In this document: positions 20,029-28,552 of the stretch, piece by piece | How the letters are laid out: the number at the start of each line of letters is the position of its first letter | How positions within the stretch are numbered: position 1 is the stretch's first letter | The notes under the pieces: generated by a model | The model's database searches: none | Seen by the model: only the letters and a program-made list of their open reading frames with translations | Told to the model about the DNA's origin: nothing | Program-made: the position numbers and the translations under genes | Source: Cytobacillus eiseniae | GTDB taxonomy: Bacteria > Bacillota > Bacilli > Bacillales > Cytobacillaceae | Assembly: GCF_017874625.1 (NCBI RefSeq) | Contig: NZ_JAGIKZ010000006.1 | Coordinates: forward strand, 62,001 to 126,000 | Direction of reading: 5' to 3' | Length of the DNA: 64,000 bases

Positions 20029-20973
20029 ATGTTACATATTGGGATTATTGGCTTAGGAGCCATTGGTCAACGCTTGATTAGTCAATTCAAGAATCATTCT
20101 GAGGTTGAAATTGTGGCGGTATGTGATCAGTTGGAGACACTTGCCAAAGAATCTGCTAATGCGTTAGGTGGTATTCCATTTTATACAGAACCTACAAGTT
20201 TAATTGATCATCCGTTAGTAGACCTTGTTTATGTTGCAATTCCACCTAAGTATCATCATCCGATTGTAATGGAAGTGTTATATGCCAAGAAGCATGTCCT
20301 ATGTGAGAAGCCATTGGCTAACTCCCTTGAGGAGGCAAATGAGATGGCTCAAACTGCCAAAGATGTGGGCGTGGTTCATGCGATGAACTTTCCACTCAAT
20401 TATGGACAGGCGGCAGCTAAATTTGCAGAGTTGATTAATCAACAATATATTGGTAAGTTGCGTCGAATCCATTTGACGATGAATTTTCCAGAATGGCCGC
20501 GTACTTGGCAAAAGAATAATTGGGTAGGCGGAAGAGAACAAGGTGGGTTTGTTTTAGAAGTAGGCGTTCATTTTATTCAGCAAATATTAAAGCTTTTTGG
20601 GGACATTAAAAATATCCGAACACGCTTGGAATTGCCTGATAATCCTGAGGAGTGTGAGACGGGCATTATCGCAACCGCGGAGCTTACAGATGGAACGCCT
20701 ATTTTAATCGAGGGATTAAGCAAACTAGCGGGCAAGGAGTTTATCGGTTTTACTGCATATGGCTCAGAAGGGGTGTTATCTCTTGAAAATTGGGGTCAAT
20801 TAAAAGGTGGCAAATGTAGTGAGGAAATTAAAGAGATTTCATGTGAAAATATATCATCTACAAACTTGATTGAGGAACTTGTAAAAGCAGTGAATGGTCA
20901 TGAAGCAGATCTTTACACTTTTGAAGTGGGTTATAAAGCGCAAGAGGTTTTAGAACAACTGCGGAAAATGTGA
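20029..20973 (+). CDS. Gfo/Idh/MocA-family NAD(P)-dependent oxidoreductase
   Basis: This 314-residue protein has an N-terminal Rossmann fold opening with GIIGLGAIGQRL and the family hallmark CEKPLANSLEEA at about residue 90-100, followed by the C-terminal alpha/beta substrate domain. Family members oxidise or reduce sugars, inositols or similar compounds in the cytosol. The substrate here is not predictable and no sugar operon is adjacent. AGGGGGGGA precedes ATG 20029. Confidence 0.87.
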   Translation: MLHIGIIGLGAIGQRLISQFKNHSEVEIVAVCDQLETLAKESANALGGIPFYTEPTSLIDHPLVDLVYVAIPPKYHHPIVMEVLYAKKHVLCEKPLANSLEEANEMAQTAKDVGVVHAMNFPLNYGQAAAKFAELINQQYIGKLRRIHLTMNFPEWPRTWQKNNWVGGREQGGFVLEVGVHFIQQILKLFGDIKNIRTRLELPDNPEECETGIIATAELTDGTPILIEGLSKLAGKEFIGFTAYGSEGVLSLENWGQLKGGKCSEEIKEISCENISSTNLIEELVKAVNGHEADLYTFEVGYKAQEVLEQLRKM

Positions 20974-21035
20974 AGGCAGTTAATGATATTGTTCAAGTGA
21001 GGATACTAGACTGACAGTGAAAATGAGAGGATTAC

Positions 21036-21746
21036 ATGAAGATACATACTTATAAAGGTGAGACAGTACGCTTTGAAGTGAAGTATAAAAACCGAACTAC
21101 GATAGGGATTTCAATAGATAGCTATGGAAATATTGAAGTCCAGGCTCCTAAAGGAACACCTGATGAAAGAGTACTTCAATTAATAGAAGAAAAATGGGAT
21201 CTCATTCAGCAAAAGATAAAGGAATTAAAGGAAAGGCTGCATGGGAAACAGGAAAAGATTTATGAGCATGGAGAGAAATTTCTTTATTTAGGAAACGCCT
21301 ACCCAATAATAATTTTCCAGGATACAAATATAACGCAAGATCATGTTGAGTTTGAAGGAGAAACATTGCATATATATGTGAAGATGCATGAGGATGAAAA
21401 AGTAAAACAAGCTTTAAAACGATTCTATTATCAGCAGTGTAAGTCTTTAGTGGAGAGGAGTATCGCCTCCTATCAAAGCAAATTTAAAATAAAACCACGT
21501 TCTATCCGCATATCAGACAGCAAAACTACATGGGGAACCTGTGATTCAAGGAGGCAGTTAACATTTAACTGGCGCTTAGCGATGGCCCCTCGTGAAGTAA
21601 TTGACTATGTAGTCGTTCATGAAATGTGCCATTTCGTCCATCTGAATCATGACCGCTCTTTTTGGCGCCTTGTTGGCAGCATAATGCCTGATTATAAAGA
21701 CAAGGAAAAGTGGTTGGCATTATCTAATAGGGAAATGACAGTATAG
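21036..21746 (+). CDS. YgjP/WbbA-type (DUF45) metallopeptidase-like protein
   Basis: This 236-residue cytosolic protein has the zinc motif VVHEMCHFVHLNHDRSFW: His195, Glu196 and His199 of HExxH, plus a downstream His205. The segment SDSKTTWGTCDSRRQLTFNWRL before it is characteristic of the YgjP family. The family resembles SprT/M48 peptidases and is often found near restriction systems, but here it stands alone. The proteolytic substrate is unknown. Confidence 0.87.
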   Translation: MKIHTYKGETVRFEVKYKNRTTIGISIDSYGNIEVQAPKGTPDERVLQLIEEKWDLIQQKIKELKERLHGKQEKIYEHGEKFLYLGNAYPIIIFQDTNITQDHVEFEGETLHIYVKMHEDEKVKQALKRFYYQQCKSLVERSIASYQSKFKIKPRSIRISDSKTTWGTCDSRRQLTFNWRLAMAPREVIDYVVVHEMCHFVHLNHDRSFWRLVGSIMPDYKDKEKWLALSNREMTV

Positions 21747-21802
21747 CCTTCAATAATAAACAGCTTAATTACTCATTCTAATTAGTTGAAGGGAATTATG
21801 AA

Positions 21803-21886
21803 ATGGAAAATTGGATTAAAAGTATTATGGAGCAATTTGGGTATAAAATAAAGACTCATACTGGATCCGCTTTGGGTCCAGTATGA
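21803..21886 (+). pseudogene. Possible remnant of a dedA-like gene start
   Basis: After an RBS-like GAAGGG, an ATG opens a 27-codon frame whose first 15 residues, MENWIKSIMEQFGYK, resemble the start of DedA membrane proteins (…W…MEQFGY…). It then runs into the terminator hairpin and stops. The match is short and may be chance. If real, the rest of the gene was deleted, which fits the damaged locus next door. Confidence 0.35.
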
Positions 21887-21891
21887 GTCTT
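21851..21891. terminator. Bidirectional terminator
   Basis: AAGACTCATACTGGATCC / GGGTCCAGTATGAGTCTT is an almost perfect 18-bp stem. It is flanked by T-rich sequence in both directions, so it serves the response regulator on the minus strand and rightward transcripts. The regulator's stop codon begins at its edge. Confidence 0.88.
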
Positions 21892-22576
21892 ACTTTTTAA
21901 AACGATAACCTACACCCCAAATGGTTTCGATAAATTGTGGGTTAGAAGGTTCCTCCTCGATTTTTTCCCTAATCTTTCTGATGTGTACAGTTACTGTTGT
22001 GTTGTCTCCAATCGAATCATAACCCCAAATGCGTTCGAATAAATGTTCTTTACTAAAAACGATATTAGGATTTGTTGCTAAAAAATACAATAAATCAAAT
22101 TCCTTGGCAGTGAAGATTTTCTCTTCTCTACTTACAAACACCCGTCTTGAGTCAATTTGTATAAGCAGTCGATTGATTTGAATTTCACTCGGATGATGTA
22201 CATGATTGATTAGACGTTCGTATCTTGAAATATGTGCTTTTACTCTCGCAACTAACTCATTTGGATTAAATGGCTTTACGATATAATCATCTGCTCCTCG
22301 ATCAAAACCGCGAATCTTGTCTATATCTTCTTTTCTAGCCGTAACCATTAAGATGGGAATATCTAATGATTGTCGTAGCTTTTTACATAATTCGAAGCCA
22401 TCCATGCCTGGAAGCATTAAATCTAATAGAATTAGGTTGTAAGAATTAGTCCGGGCAAGTTTTAATCCTTCATCACTAGTTATGGCAATATCACTTTCAA
22501 ATCCATTCACCTCTAAATAGTCCCGTTCCAGTTCTGCGATATTTCGCTCATCTTCAATGAATAGTATTTTTTGCAT
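21890..22576 (-). CDS. OmpR/PhoB-family response regulator
   Basis: This 228-residue regulator has a receiver domain with the acidic pair Glu8/Asp9, phospho-acceptor Asp52 (LLDLMLPG) and Lys in DDYIVKPF. The C-terminal winged helix ends in the usual IETIWGVGYRFKK. It starts one base after the stop of the upstream kinase fragment, so kinase-then-regulator order is kept. The regulator looks intact although its kinase is truncated. It may be autoregulatory through the direct repeats at 23497-23529. Confidence 0.9.
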   Translation of the reverse strand: MQKILFIEDERNIAELERDYLEVNGFESDIAITSDEGLKLARTNSYNLILLDLMLPGMDGFELCKKLRQSLDIPILMVTARKEDIDKIRGFDRGADDYIVKPFNPNELVARVKAHISRYERLINHVHHPSEIQINRLLIQIDSRRVFVSREEKIFTAKEFDLLYFLATNPNIVFSKEHLFERIWGYDSIGDNTTVTVHIRKIREKIEEEPSNPQFIETIWGVGYRFKK

Positions 22577-23110
22577 TTATCTCACCTTCTTTAATTTGAA
22601 AGATATACTTGTGCCTTTTCCTACTTCGCTGGTAGCCCAAACAATTCCATCATGTCCTTCAATCATTTTTTTCACAATTGATAACCCAAGCCCACTTCCT
22701 CCTGTGGATGAATTTCTTGAAGTATCTGTACGGTAAAAACTTTCAAATATATATGGAACATCCTCTTTGCTTATGCCAATTCCATTATCTCTAATTTCCA
22801 CTGTTACATGAGTAGGATCGGATGTTAGAAAGACTTTGATTTCTGTTTCGTTATGATCAATATATTTTAAACTGTTTTGGACTATATTAGTGACCACACG
22901 TTTTAATTTTTCTCTGTCTGCTTCCACTAAGTAGGTCTTTTCTTTATTTGCCAGAAGAGTGGCAATTCCATCTTCTTTTTCCAAATGAAAAGACAATTCA
23001 TCAATAAAATCAGCAAAAAAAGAATATAAATCTACTTTTTCAAAATGGAAGGGGACACTTTGCAAATCCAATTTAGAGTAAAGAAATAATTCATCTATTA
23101 ACTCGTTCAT
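22577..23110 (-). pseudogene. Truncated sensor histidine kinase (C-terminal part only)
   Basis: The 177 residues begin inside the second HisKA helix (MNELIDELFLYSKLDL) and contain a complete HATPase domain: N-box NIVQNSLKY, G1 DNGIGI, F-box FESFYR and G2 GGSGLGLSIVKK. The membrane sensor part and the phospho-acceptor His box are missing. Just upstream in the same frame is a stop, then PIHSD, and the preceding ORF ends two bases away. This suggests a deletion joined a membrane-protein gene to the kinase. It cannot autophosphorylate as it stands. A free HATPase fragment acting in trans is unlikely but possible. Confidence 0.78.
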
Positions 23111-23111
23111 A

Positions 23112-23426
23112 TCAGAATGAATGGGTTAATGGCCCTTGTAAGTTTCCTGTTAGAATAGGTGAGAAGATTCCGCTCATAATAATAGCCAATACCCCATAGC
23201 CAATTCCTGTAAAAAGTAAAGTAAGAATAGGTTGAGAATCACGTTTTATGACAACCGTAACAATCCAAATAATTGAAATAATTATGGTTGCTATTATACT
23301 AGTAATGGGTTTCCCGATGGCTTCAGATATGCCTAACATACTCATAAGTGGTCGTATAAGTGAGATGATAGATAGTGCAATAATAAGTGACCAATTTATT
23401 TTTAAAGTGGTGCTTTTATTTGACAT
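23112..23426 (-). pseudogene. Small membrane protein, probably truncated at the deletion junction
   Basis: The 104 residues contain three to four hydrophobic helices (about 12-30, 38-58, 66-85). The sequence stops abruptly after ...GNLQGPLTHSF, exactly where the kinase fragment begins. It reads like the front part of a small polytopic membrane protein of unknown function. The stop is created by the junction. No function is proposed. Confidence 0.55.
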
Positions 23427-23496
23427 TATGAATGACCTCTTTCCATAGTTTTAATACTTACAACTCATACAATAAATTCAATCTCTTATAAAAATA

Positions 23497-23529
23497 TTAA
23501 CCAGTTATTAAATAATTCTTAAATGATTT
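23497..23529. promoter_or_regulatory. Three 11-bp direct repeats, candidate OmpR-type operator
   Basis: TTAACCAGTTA, TTAAATAATTC and TTAAATGATTT follow each other without gaps, each starting TTAA at 23497, 23508 and 23519. They lie about 70 bp upstream of the minus-strand two-component operon. Tandem sites with 11-bp period are typical of OmpR/PhoP-class regulators, so this may be where the adjacent regulator binds. Confidence 0.5.
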
Positions 23530-23601
23530 TTTTCTTGATTCTTTCTTTGATCTGGTAATCATCTCGTTAAAATGTATAGAACGGCTTATTTTTTTAGGAT
23601 T

Positions 23602-23922
23602 GGCTCTGTTAAAACTGGATGTTGATTTTATAAAGTTTAAAAAATAAGCGGAGAAATTCCGGCTATATTGGGAAATACCTCTATTTCCTTAAAAATAAGG
23701 GGAGTTTTTCCGCTTATATCATTTAAATGGATGGATTTTGTCCTTTTTAAAGCAGTTAACCGGAATTTCTCCGCTTATATTCACTTTTTATGCTTTCTTT
23801 TTTACATTAACCGGAATTATTCCGCTTATATTTTGCTTCTGCAACTTTCTAGACAGAAATCGTCTGTGTATGTATGTATTCTCATACAAATACGAAAATC
23901 AACAGTGAATAATAACAGAGCC
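23602..23922. mobile_element. MITE (321 bp) with 8-bp target duplication and four-palindrome core
   Basis: Both ends begin GGCTCTGTTA and share TGTTGATTTT at positions 19-28 (22 of 28 end bases match as inverted repeats). The element is flanked by identical TTAGGATT at 23594-23601 and 23923-23930. There is no transposase, so it is a non-autonomous element. The 8-bp duplication and GGCTCTGTT ends suggest mobilisation by an IS1595-like transposase. Its core holds four palindromes (starts about 23641, 23692, 23754, 23806) with the same spacing as the elements at 822 and 41627. Confidence 0.85.
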
Positions 23923-24019
23923 TTAGGATTAAATCGACATCCGACAATAAGCGTTTCTTTTTCATTGGGTGCTGTGGTGTATTCGTAATTATAATTAATA
24001 CAAGAAGGAGGAAGAGGTT

Positions 24020-24895
24020 GTGCTAAAAAGTATGAACGAGGCGTTAGATTATATTGAACTGCATCTGCAGGACAAAATTGATTATAACGAAATAGAGAAG
24101 ATTACAGGTACTTCTATTTATCACTTTCGGAGAATGTTTTCCTTTCTTTCTGGCATGTCATTAGGAGAGTATATTCGTAATCGGAAATTATCTAACGCTA
24201 CTTTTGACTTGCTGCATAGAGGGATAAGTGTAACAGAAACAGCTTTCCAATATGGGTATGAGTCTGTTGATGGGTTTTCACGTGCCTTTCGGGATTGGTC
24301 GGGAATTAGTCCTTCAGAGGTCAAAAGGAAAAAAATGCTTAAAGCATTTCCAAAGCTCTCCTTCCAATTAACAATTCAAGGAGGAATAAAGATGGATTAC
24401 AGAATTGAGAACAAAGAAACATTTAAGATAGTTGGTGTGAAAAAAAGAGTGCCCATTCAATTTGAAGGAGAAAATCAAGAAATTATAAATTTAGCTAAAA
24501 GCATTACCCCAGAACAGAGAAAAAAACTGCATAGCTATGCAAACATGGAGCCAAATAATGTCGTGAATGCATCCTATCATTTTGAAGATGGATGGTTGGA
24601 GGAAAAAGGCAGTCTTGATCATATGATTGGCTTCTTAACGACAAAAGACTCCGGCTTTGATGAGTTTGATGTGGTTGAAGTCCCAGCCCTAACTTGGGCG
24701 ATCTTTTCATCTAAAGGGGAATTTCCAAAAGTGATGCAAGAGACTTGGGGAAGAATCGCCTCTGATTGGCTTCCTTCATCAGATTATGAATTAGTAGAAG
24801 CACCTAATATTTCATTTACTGGGGATTTATCTGACAGAAACAATGTTTATAGTGAGATTTGGTTTGCTGTAAAGAAGAAAGGTGAAACGAAATAA
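24020..24895 (+). CDS. AraC-family regulator with GyrI-like effector domain
   Basis: This 291-residue protein has an N-terminal pair of helix-turn-helix motifs (residues ~5-105, including YHFRRMFSFLSGMSLGEYIRNR and a YESVDGFSRAFRDWSGISPSE second motif). An AraE/GyrI-like effector-binding domain follows from about 125 (YRIENKETFKIVGVKKRVP ... EIWFAVKK). It resembles B. subtilis YdeE-like regulators. The start is GTG 24020 with AAGGAGG upstream. It probably senses a hydrophobic or cationic small molecule. No target gene is adjacent. Confidence 0.87.
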   Translation: MLKSMNEALDYIELHLQDKIDYNEIEKITGTSIYHFRRMFSFLSGMSLGEYIRNRKLSNATFDLLHRGISVTETAFQYGYESVDGFSRAFRDWSGISPSEVKRKKMLKAFPKLSFQLTIQGGIKMDYRIENKETFKIVGVKKRVPIQFEGENQEIINLAKSITPEQRKKLHSYANMEPNNVVNASYHFEDGWLEEKGSLDHMIGFLTTKDSGFDEFDVVEVPALTWAIFSSKGEFPKVMQETWGRIASDWLPSSDYELVEAPNISFTGDLSDRNNVYSEIWFAVKKKGETK

Positions 24896-24932
24896 GGGGA
24901 TGTTTGAAAAAACGTTATACCAATATTAAATT

Positions 24933-24967
24933 AAAAAGACGGGATCTAGTAGTGATTCGGTCTTTTT
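24933..24967 (+). terminator. Terminator of the AraC-family gene
   Basis: AAAAAGACGGGATC / GTGATTCGGTCTTTTT stem with one mismatch and one G-U pair, ending in T5. Confidence 0.65.
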
Positions 24968-25115
24968 ATATGTAATGTTTTTAGCTATATTAGATACAAT
25001 TAGTAGAAAGCATGTTGCTGCAAACATTGTTTTAAAAACAACATCCTTTTAGAAAAAGCCTTTTAAAACCACAATAAGCCCCTGACATAGTCTGGGACTT
25101 ATTGTTATTAACTAG

Positions 25116-26570
25116 TTATTGCTGAATCAACTGTTTATCGGAAATATGGAATCGGACATCTCCTACATTTTTAATAAATTGTTGATCATGAGAGACAAAA
25201 ATAATTGTCCCTTTATATGCCTTAATAAACTGTTCCAATGCTTCAATCGCATTAATATCTAAAAAATTGGTTGGCTCATCTAATAATAAAATATTGTATT
25301 CGCCTAAAAAAAGGTGACATAGCTGGAGACGAATGGCTTCTCCGCCACTTAGCGATTTCACTCTTTTTAAAATATCAGTACCGATAAATTGCATGGAATG
25401 CAAAACACTTCGCAAAAATCCCTCATCATATTCAGAGCGGTTCTTCAAAAATTGCAATACCGTTTCATCACTTGAGAATTGATAACTCATCTGACGGAAA
25501 TAGCCAATTTTTGCTTTTGGAGAAATCGTTAATCCAGAACTATTATTGGCAATAGAATGGAGCAATGTGCTTTTGCCACTCCCATTGCTGCCTGTAATTG
25601 CAATCTTTTTTCCGAGAGGCAGTTGAAAACTTACTGCATCTAGTAATTGGTTGTTCTCAATTTGGAGTGTAAAGCGATCAGCCATTATTGGAAATTTATT
25701 ATGCAATTCTAATGATTTGGATTGATGGAAAATGATCGGTCTATCTACTTTTACAGCTTCTACTTCATGCAGTTGGTCAATTCGACTTTCAATTGCTTTT
25801 GCCGCACGTTGAACTGCTTTTTGGCTCGTGCCTTTTGATTTTGTCATGAATGATTTGTTAGGCATAGCGTTCGCTTCTTTTTTTGACATACGCCCTGCTT
25901 GTGCTACTTTTTCTGCCTTTTTCATTTTTTCCTGTGCTGCCTTTTCGAGTCGGCCTTTTTCCTTTAGGAATTGCTCATGTGCATGATTCTGTCTTTCTTG
26001 TTCAGCTTGCTTCTGTGCAAGATATTCACTGTAATTCCCAGAATAGACGCGCACCTTGCTATCCTGAACTTCCCATATCGTTGTAACAAGTTCATCTAGG
26101 ACAGCTCGATCATGACTGATTAATATAAGTGCACCATAATAATAGCGCAATTCATCTAGGAAAAAGGCAATGCCATCTTGATCAAGATGTGTGGTTGGTT
26201 CATCAATGAGCAATGCTTCGTTATAATGTGTGAATAACTGGGCAAGCTTCAATCTTGTTTGTTCTCCACCACTTAATTGATTCGCTTCTTTTGGTACATC
26301 TAGCCTCCTAAGGATGGCTGGATCTGCTTCTACAGATGTCGGAGCTCCCAATTGTTCAAAATAGCCGAATCCAGTGTGGCAATGTGATGTTCCTGTAGTC
26401 GGTTGAATTCTATTTGCGAGTAACTTTAATAAAGTACTTTTTCCTGCCCCGTTTTTTCCAACAATACCGATACGGTCAAATTGATGTACCGCTAATCTAT
26501 CAATTTTTAATACTTCTTTATCTAAAAAATTCACTTCAATATTATCTAATTCAAAACAAATTTGTTCCAT
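25116..26570 (-). CDS. ABC-F ribosome-protection ATPase (Msr/Mel type)
   Basis: This 484-residue cytosolic protein has two ABC domains and no membrane part. NBD1: GKNGAGKSTLLKLL, LSGGEQTRLKLAQL, LLIDEPTTHLD. NBD2: GSNGSGKSTLLHSI, LSGGEAIRLQLCHL, LLLDEPTNFLD. A long basic linker (about residues 185-290) is the antibiotic-resistance domain that reaches the peptidyl-transferase centre and displaces macrolides, lincosamides, pleuromutilins or streptogramins. Segments such as HQSKSLELHN resemble MsrD/Mel, whose length (~487) it also shares. Expression is probably antibiotic-induced through the attenuator in its 508-nt leader. The drug spectrum cannot be read from sequence. Confidence 0.88.
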   Translation of the reverse strand: MEQICFELDNIEVNFLDKEVLKIDRLAVHQFDRIGIVGKNGAGKSTLLKLLANRIQPTTGTSHCHTGFGYFEQLGAPTSVEADPAILRRLDVPKEANQLSGGEQTRLKLAQLFTHYNEALLIDEPTTHLDQDGIAFFLDELRYYYGALILISHDRAVLDELVTTIWEVQDSKVRVYSGNYSEYLAQKQAEQERQNHAHEQFLKEKGRLEKAAQEKMKKAEKVAQAGRMSKKEANAMPNKSFMTKSKGTSQKAVQRAAKAIESRIDQLHEVEAVKVDRPIIFHQSKSLELHNKFPIMADRFTLQIENNQLLDAVSFQLPLGKKIAITGSNGSGKSTLLHSIANNSSGLTISPKAKIGYFRQMSYQFSSDETVLQFLKNRSEYDEGFLRSVLHSMQFIGTDILKRVKSLSGGEAIRLQLCHLFLGEYNILLLDEPTNFLDINAIEALEQFIKAYKGTIIFVSHDQQFIKNVGDVRFHISDKQLIQQ

Positions 26571-26753
26571 TTTGCTACCTCCTGAAATGTTATGATTTCG
26601 TATCGATAGCCAGGATCGATAACGAGCTTAAGAAATTAGCTCAGTTATCAGAAAAACAATAGGAATTGCATGCTTATCCCTCATACAAAATTATTCTTTG
26701 TAAATATAATGATGATTCAAGTTCACAGGTAAATAAAAATGAATAAAATCCAA

Positions 26754-26784
26754 TAAAAAAATCACAGACAAATTGTCTGTGATT
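26754..26784 (-). terminator. Attenuator terminator in the ABC-F leader
   Basis: The stem AATCACAGACAA / TTGTCTGTGATT is a near-perfect palindrome at 26760-26784, followed on the minus strand by seven T. It lies between the promoter and the ABC-F start, 185 bp before the ATG. It is therefore positioned to stop transcription unless the ribosome stalls upstream. Confidence 0.8.
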
Positions 26785-27003
26785 GAGAGTAAAGGGATCA
26801 ATTAACATGATTGAAGACAGCCGTAATCAAATCCATTTTTCTTCACATAATGAGAAGAAAAATGACATAAAAGGAAAGAATGGCAGACAATTCCGCCGTT
26901 CTCCACTTAAATGATCCTATTTGAAATGAAGATTATTAAAAAAGGACAGACTAATCCCGTTTACTCTGTATACACAAACAGAGCCTTTGAACATATTTAA
27001 TTA

Positions 27004-27045
27004 CTAGTTCAAAGTTGAAAAACGCAATTTCATCGAGTGTGTCAT
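27004..27045 (-). CDS. Leader peptide MTHSMKLRFSTLN of the ABC-F gene
   Basis: This 13-codon ORF ends in TAG and has AAGGAGG (27057-27063) 11 bases upstream, about 30 nt after the predicted transcription start. Its MTxSMxLR pattern resembles the MTASMRLR leader peptide of mef/mel, where macrolide-stalled ribosomes prevent attenuation. The likely role is to sense a ribosome-targeting antibiotic and allow read-through of the terminator at 26754-26784. Confidence 0.8.
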   Translation of the reverse strand: MTHSMKLRFSTLN

Positions 27046-27084
27046 TTTTTAATAATCCTCCTTAATTTTGAAAGTACAGTGCTT

Positions 27085-27113
27085 ATTATAGAGTCCATTT
27101 TTGAGGTAGTCAA
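27085..27113 (-). promoter_or_regulatory. SigA-type promoter of the ABC-F leader
   Basis: On the minus strand TTGACT (27108-27113) and a perfect TATAAT (27085-27090) are separated by exactly 17 bp. It predicts a start near 27078 and a leader of about 508 nt. Confidence 0.85.
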
Positions 27114-27314
27114 TAGAATAATCAAGATTCCCCTACGACATATGTATTTTGATTTAATTTGGAATAGAAATTATAATAAGGTAGAATGATTGAATGGAAA
27201 CCGAAATGATGGGACTCATGCTAGTGATTTTAAAGAAATTTATACGAAAATAACTCCGGGTGTCTAAGAGTGATTCTCGGATTTTTTATCTTGTAAACAA
27301 AAGGAGAAAAGAAC

Positions 27315-27830
27315 GTGACAAACAATGATTTATTAATTCGCTTACGCTACGCACTTGATATTAAAAATACAGATATGATTGAGATTTTTGAGCTAGGTGG
27401 TATTCATATAACGAAAGATGAACTTCGCAAGATTTTAACAAAGCCAACGGTAAATGAAGAAGGGGAGGTTGACTTGACCCCAACGGAGGAGTTTACACCA
27501 TGTGATTACCGAATGTTAGATGCCTTCTTAAATGGCTTTGTAACATTTAAGCGTGGAAAGCAGGAGCCGAAACAAGGGAATGCGAATCCTCCTATACAAG
27601 TTTCCGGTAAGCAAGATAGTGCGAATAATTTATTCTTAAAGAAAATTAAAGTAGCTTTAAGCTTAACAACCGATGATATGATCGGAATCTTCTATGATGC
27701 TGGCTTAAATGTTTCTAAAGGTGAAATAGGCGGAATCTTACGGAAAGCTGATCATCGCAATTACAAAGAATGTGGAGATAACTTCACAAGGAATTTCTTA
27801 AAAGGATTAACGTTGAAGCATCGGAGTTAA
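27315..27830 (+). CDS. DUF1456 family protein (YehS-like)
   Basis: This 171-residue protein is built of two related ~65-residue helical repeats. Each starts like LLIRLRYALDIKNTDMIEIF / FLKKIKVALSLTTDDMIGIF and ends GGIHITKDEL / AGLNVSKGEI. This is the double DUF1456 arrangement of E. coli YehS. The function of the family is unknown. The start is GTG 27315 with AAAGGAG upstream. Confidence 0.85.
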   Translation: MTNNDLLIRLRYALDIKNTDMIEIFELGGIHITKDELRKILTKPTVNEEGEVDLTPTEEFTPCDYRMLDAFLNGFVTFKRGKQEPKQGNANPPIQVSGKQDSANNLFLKKIKVALSLTTDDMIGIFYDAGLNVSKGEIGGILRKADHRNYKECGDNFTRNFLKGLTLKHRS

Positions 27831-27917
27831 TAGATAACGCGATGACAATACAATGAGCATCATTCATATGCAGCAAGTTTGATTCACTTTATTTTATGAA
27901 AGGAAGTGTTCAGTCAG

Positions 27918-28340
27918 ATGAAATTTCTTAAATTCTTGATAATAACGATTGTATTATTAGTTGCAATTAGTTATGGCGTTTATTATTTCGGAACGAATAT
28001 GGCATCAGAAAAAATCATGGAAACAGTAACGACAGAATTAGAAAATAATGGCGGGTTGGAAGAAATAAAGCGAACAATAGAAAGTGATCCTGAATTACAA
28101 TCATATGTAGAAGAAGCGCAAACAGCTAATCCAGAAACTCTTCCATTTACGACAAAAGAAGAAGCAACGAGAGCACTAATTAGTAAAATGGGCATTTCCG
28201 AGTTAAATGATATTCGAGTGAAGGTACAGGAAGGATCGATTTCGAAGGAAGAACTCCTTCAGGATATTGAAGGGAAATTAACAGAAGAAGAAATATTAGC
28301 ATTAAAGGTGATTGCGTATAAAGAATTATATGGAAACTAG
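27918..28340 (+). CDS. Small exported or membrane-anchored helical protein, unknown function
   Basis: This 140-residue protein has one N-terminal hydrophobic helix (residues ~4-22) and an acidic, probably helical remainder outside the membrane. I chose ATG 27918 because GAAAGGAAG lies 12 bases before it and abuts the alternative GTG at 27906. I do not recognise a catalytic motif. Similar hypothetical proteins are common in Bacillus. Confidence 0.6.
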   Translation: MKFLKFLIITIVLLVAISYGVYYFGTNMASEKIMETVTTELENNGGLEEIKRTIESDPELQSYVEEAQTANPETLPFTTKEEATRALISKMGISELNDIRVKVQEGSISKEELLQDIEGKLTEEEILALKVIAYKELYGN

Positions 28341-28376
28341 AAATGATTTTTAATAAGCTGTAGAATTGAAAGATAT

Positions 28377-28424
28377 AGGCTTCTATTTTGTCAATTTAAA
28401 TGTTGAAATAGAAGCCTTTTTTTT
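28377..28424 (+). terminator. Terminator after the small exported protein
   Basis: AGGCTTCTATTTT / GAAATAGAAGCCT stem followed by eight T. Confidence 0.88.
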
Positions 28425-28486
28425 ATTATTTATGGGTAAAGGATTGTAGTTAATTAATAGTAGAATCATTCAATAATATCTAATCT

Positions 28487-28514
28487 TTGCATAACTTAAA
28501 ATGATTGCTATAAT
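28487..28514 (+). promoter_or_regulatory. Promoter of the cobalamin operon
   Basis: TTGCAT (28487-28492), 16-bp spacer and TGC-TATAAT extended -10 (28509-28514), about 40 bp before the riboswitch. Confidence 0.65.
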
Positions 28515-28552
28515 ACTAGATGAGAATATTGCTTGACCAATTGAATCTAACA

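Noticed and set aside
23668-23988. 106-codon plus-strand ORF across the MITE
   Set aside because: It reads through the palindromes and the right terminal repeat of the element; low-complexity composition, no RBS.
26978-26991. AACAGAGCC in the ABC-F leader, identical to the end of the MITE
   Set aside because: No partner end and no target duplication nearby; it forms a local hairpin (CTCTGT/ACAGAG) of the attenuator instead.
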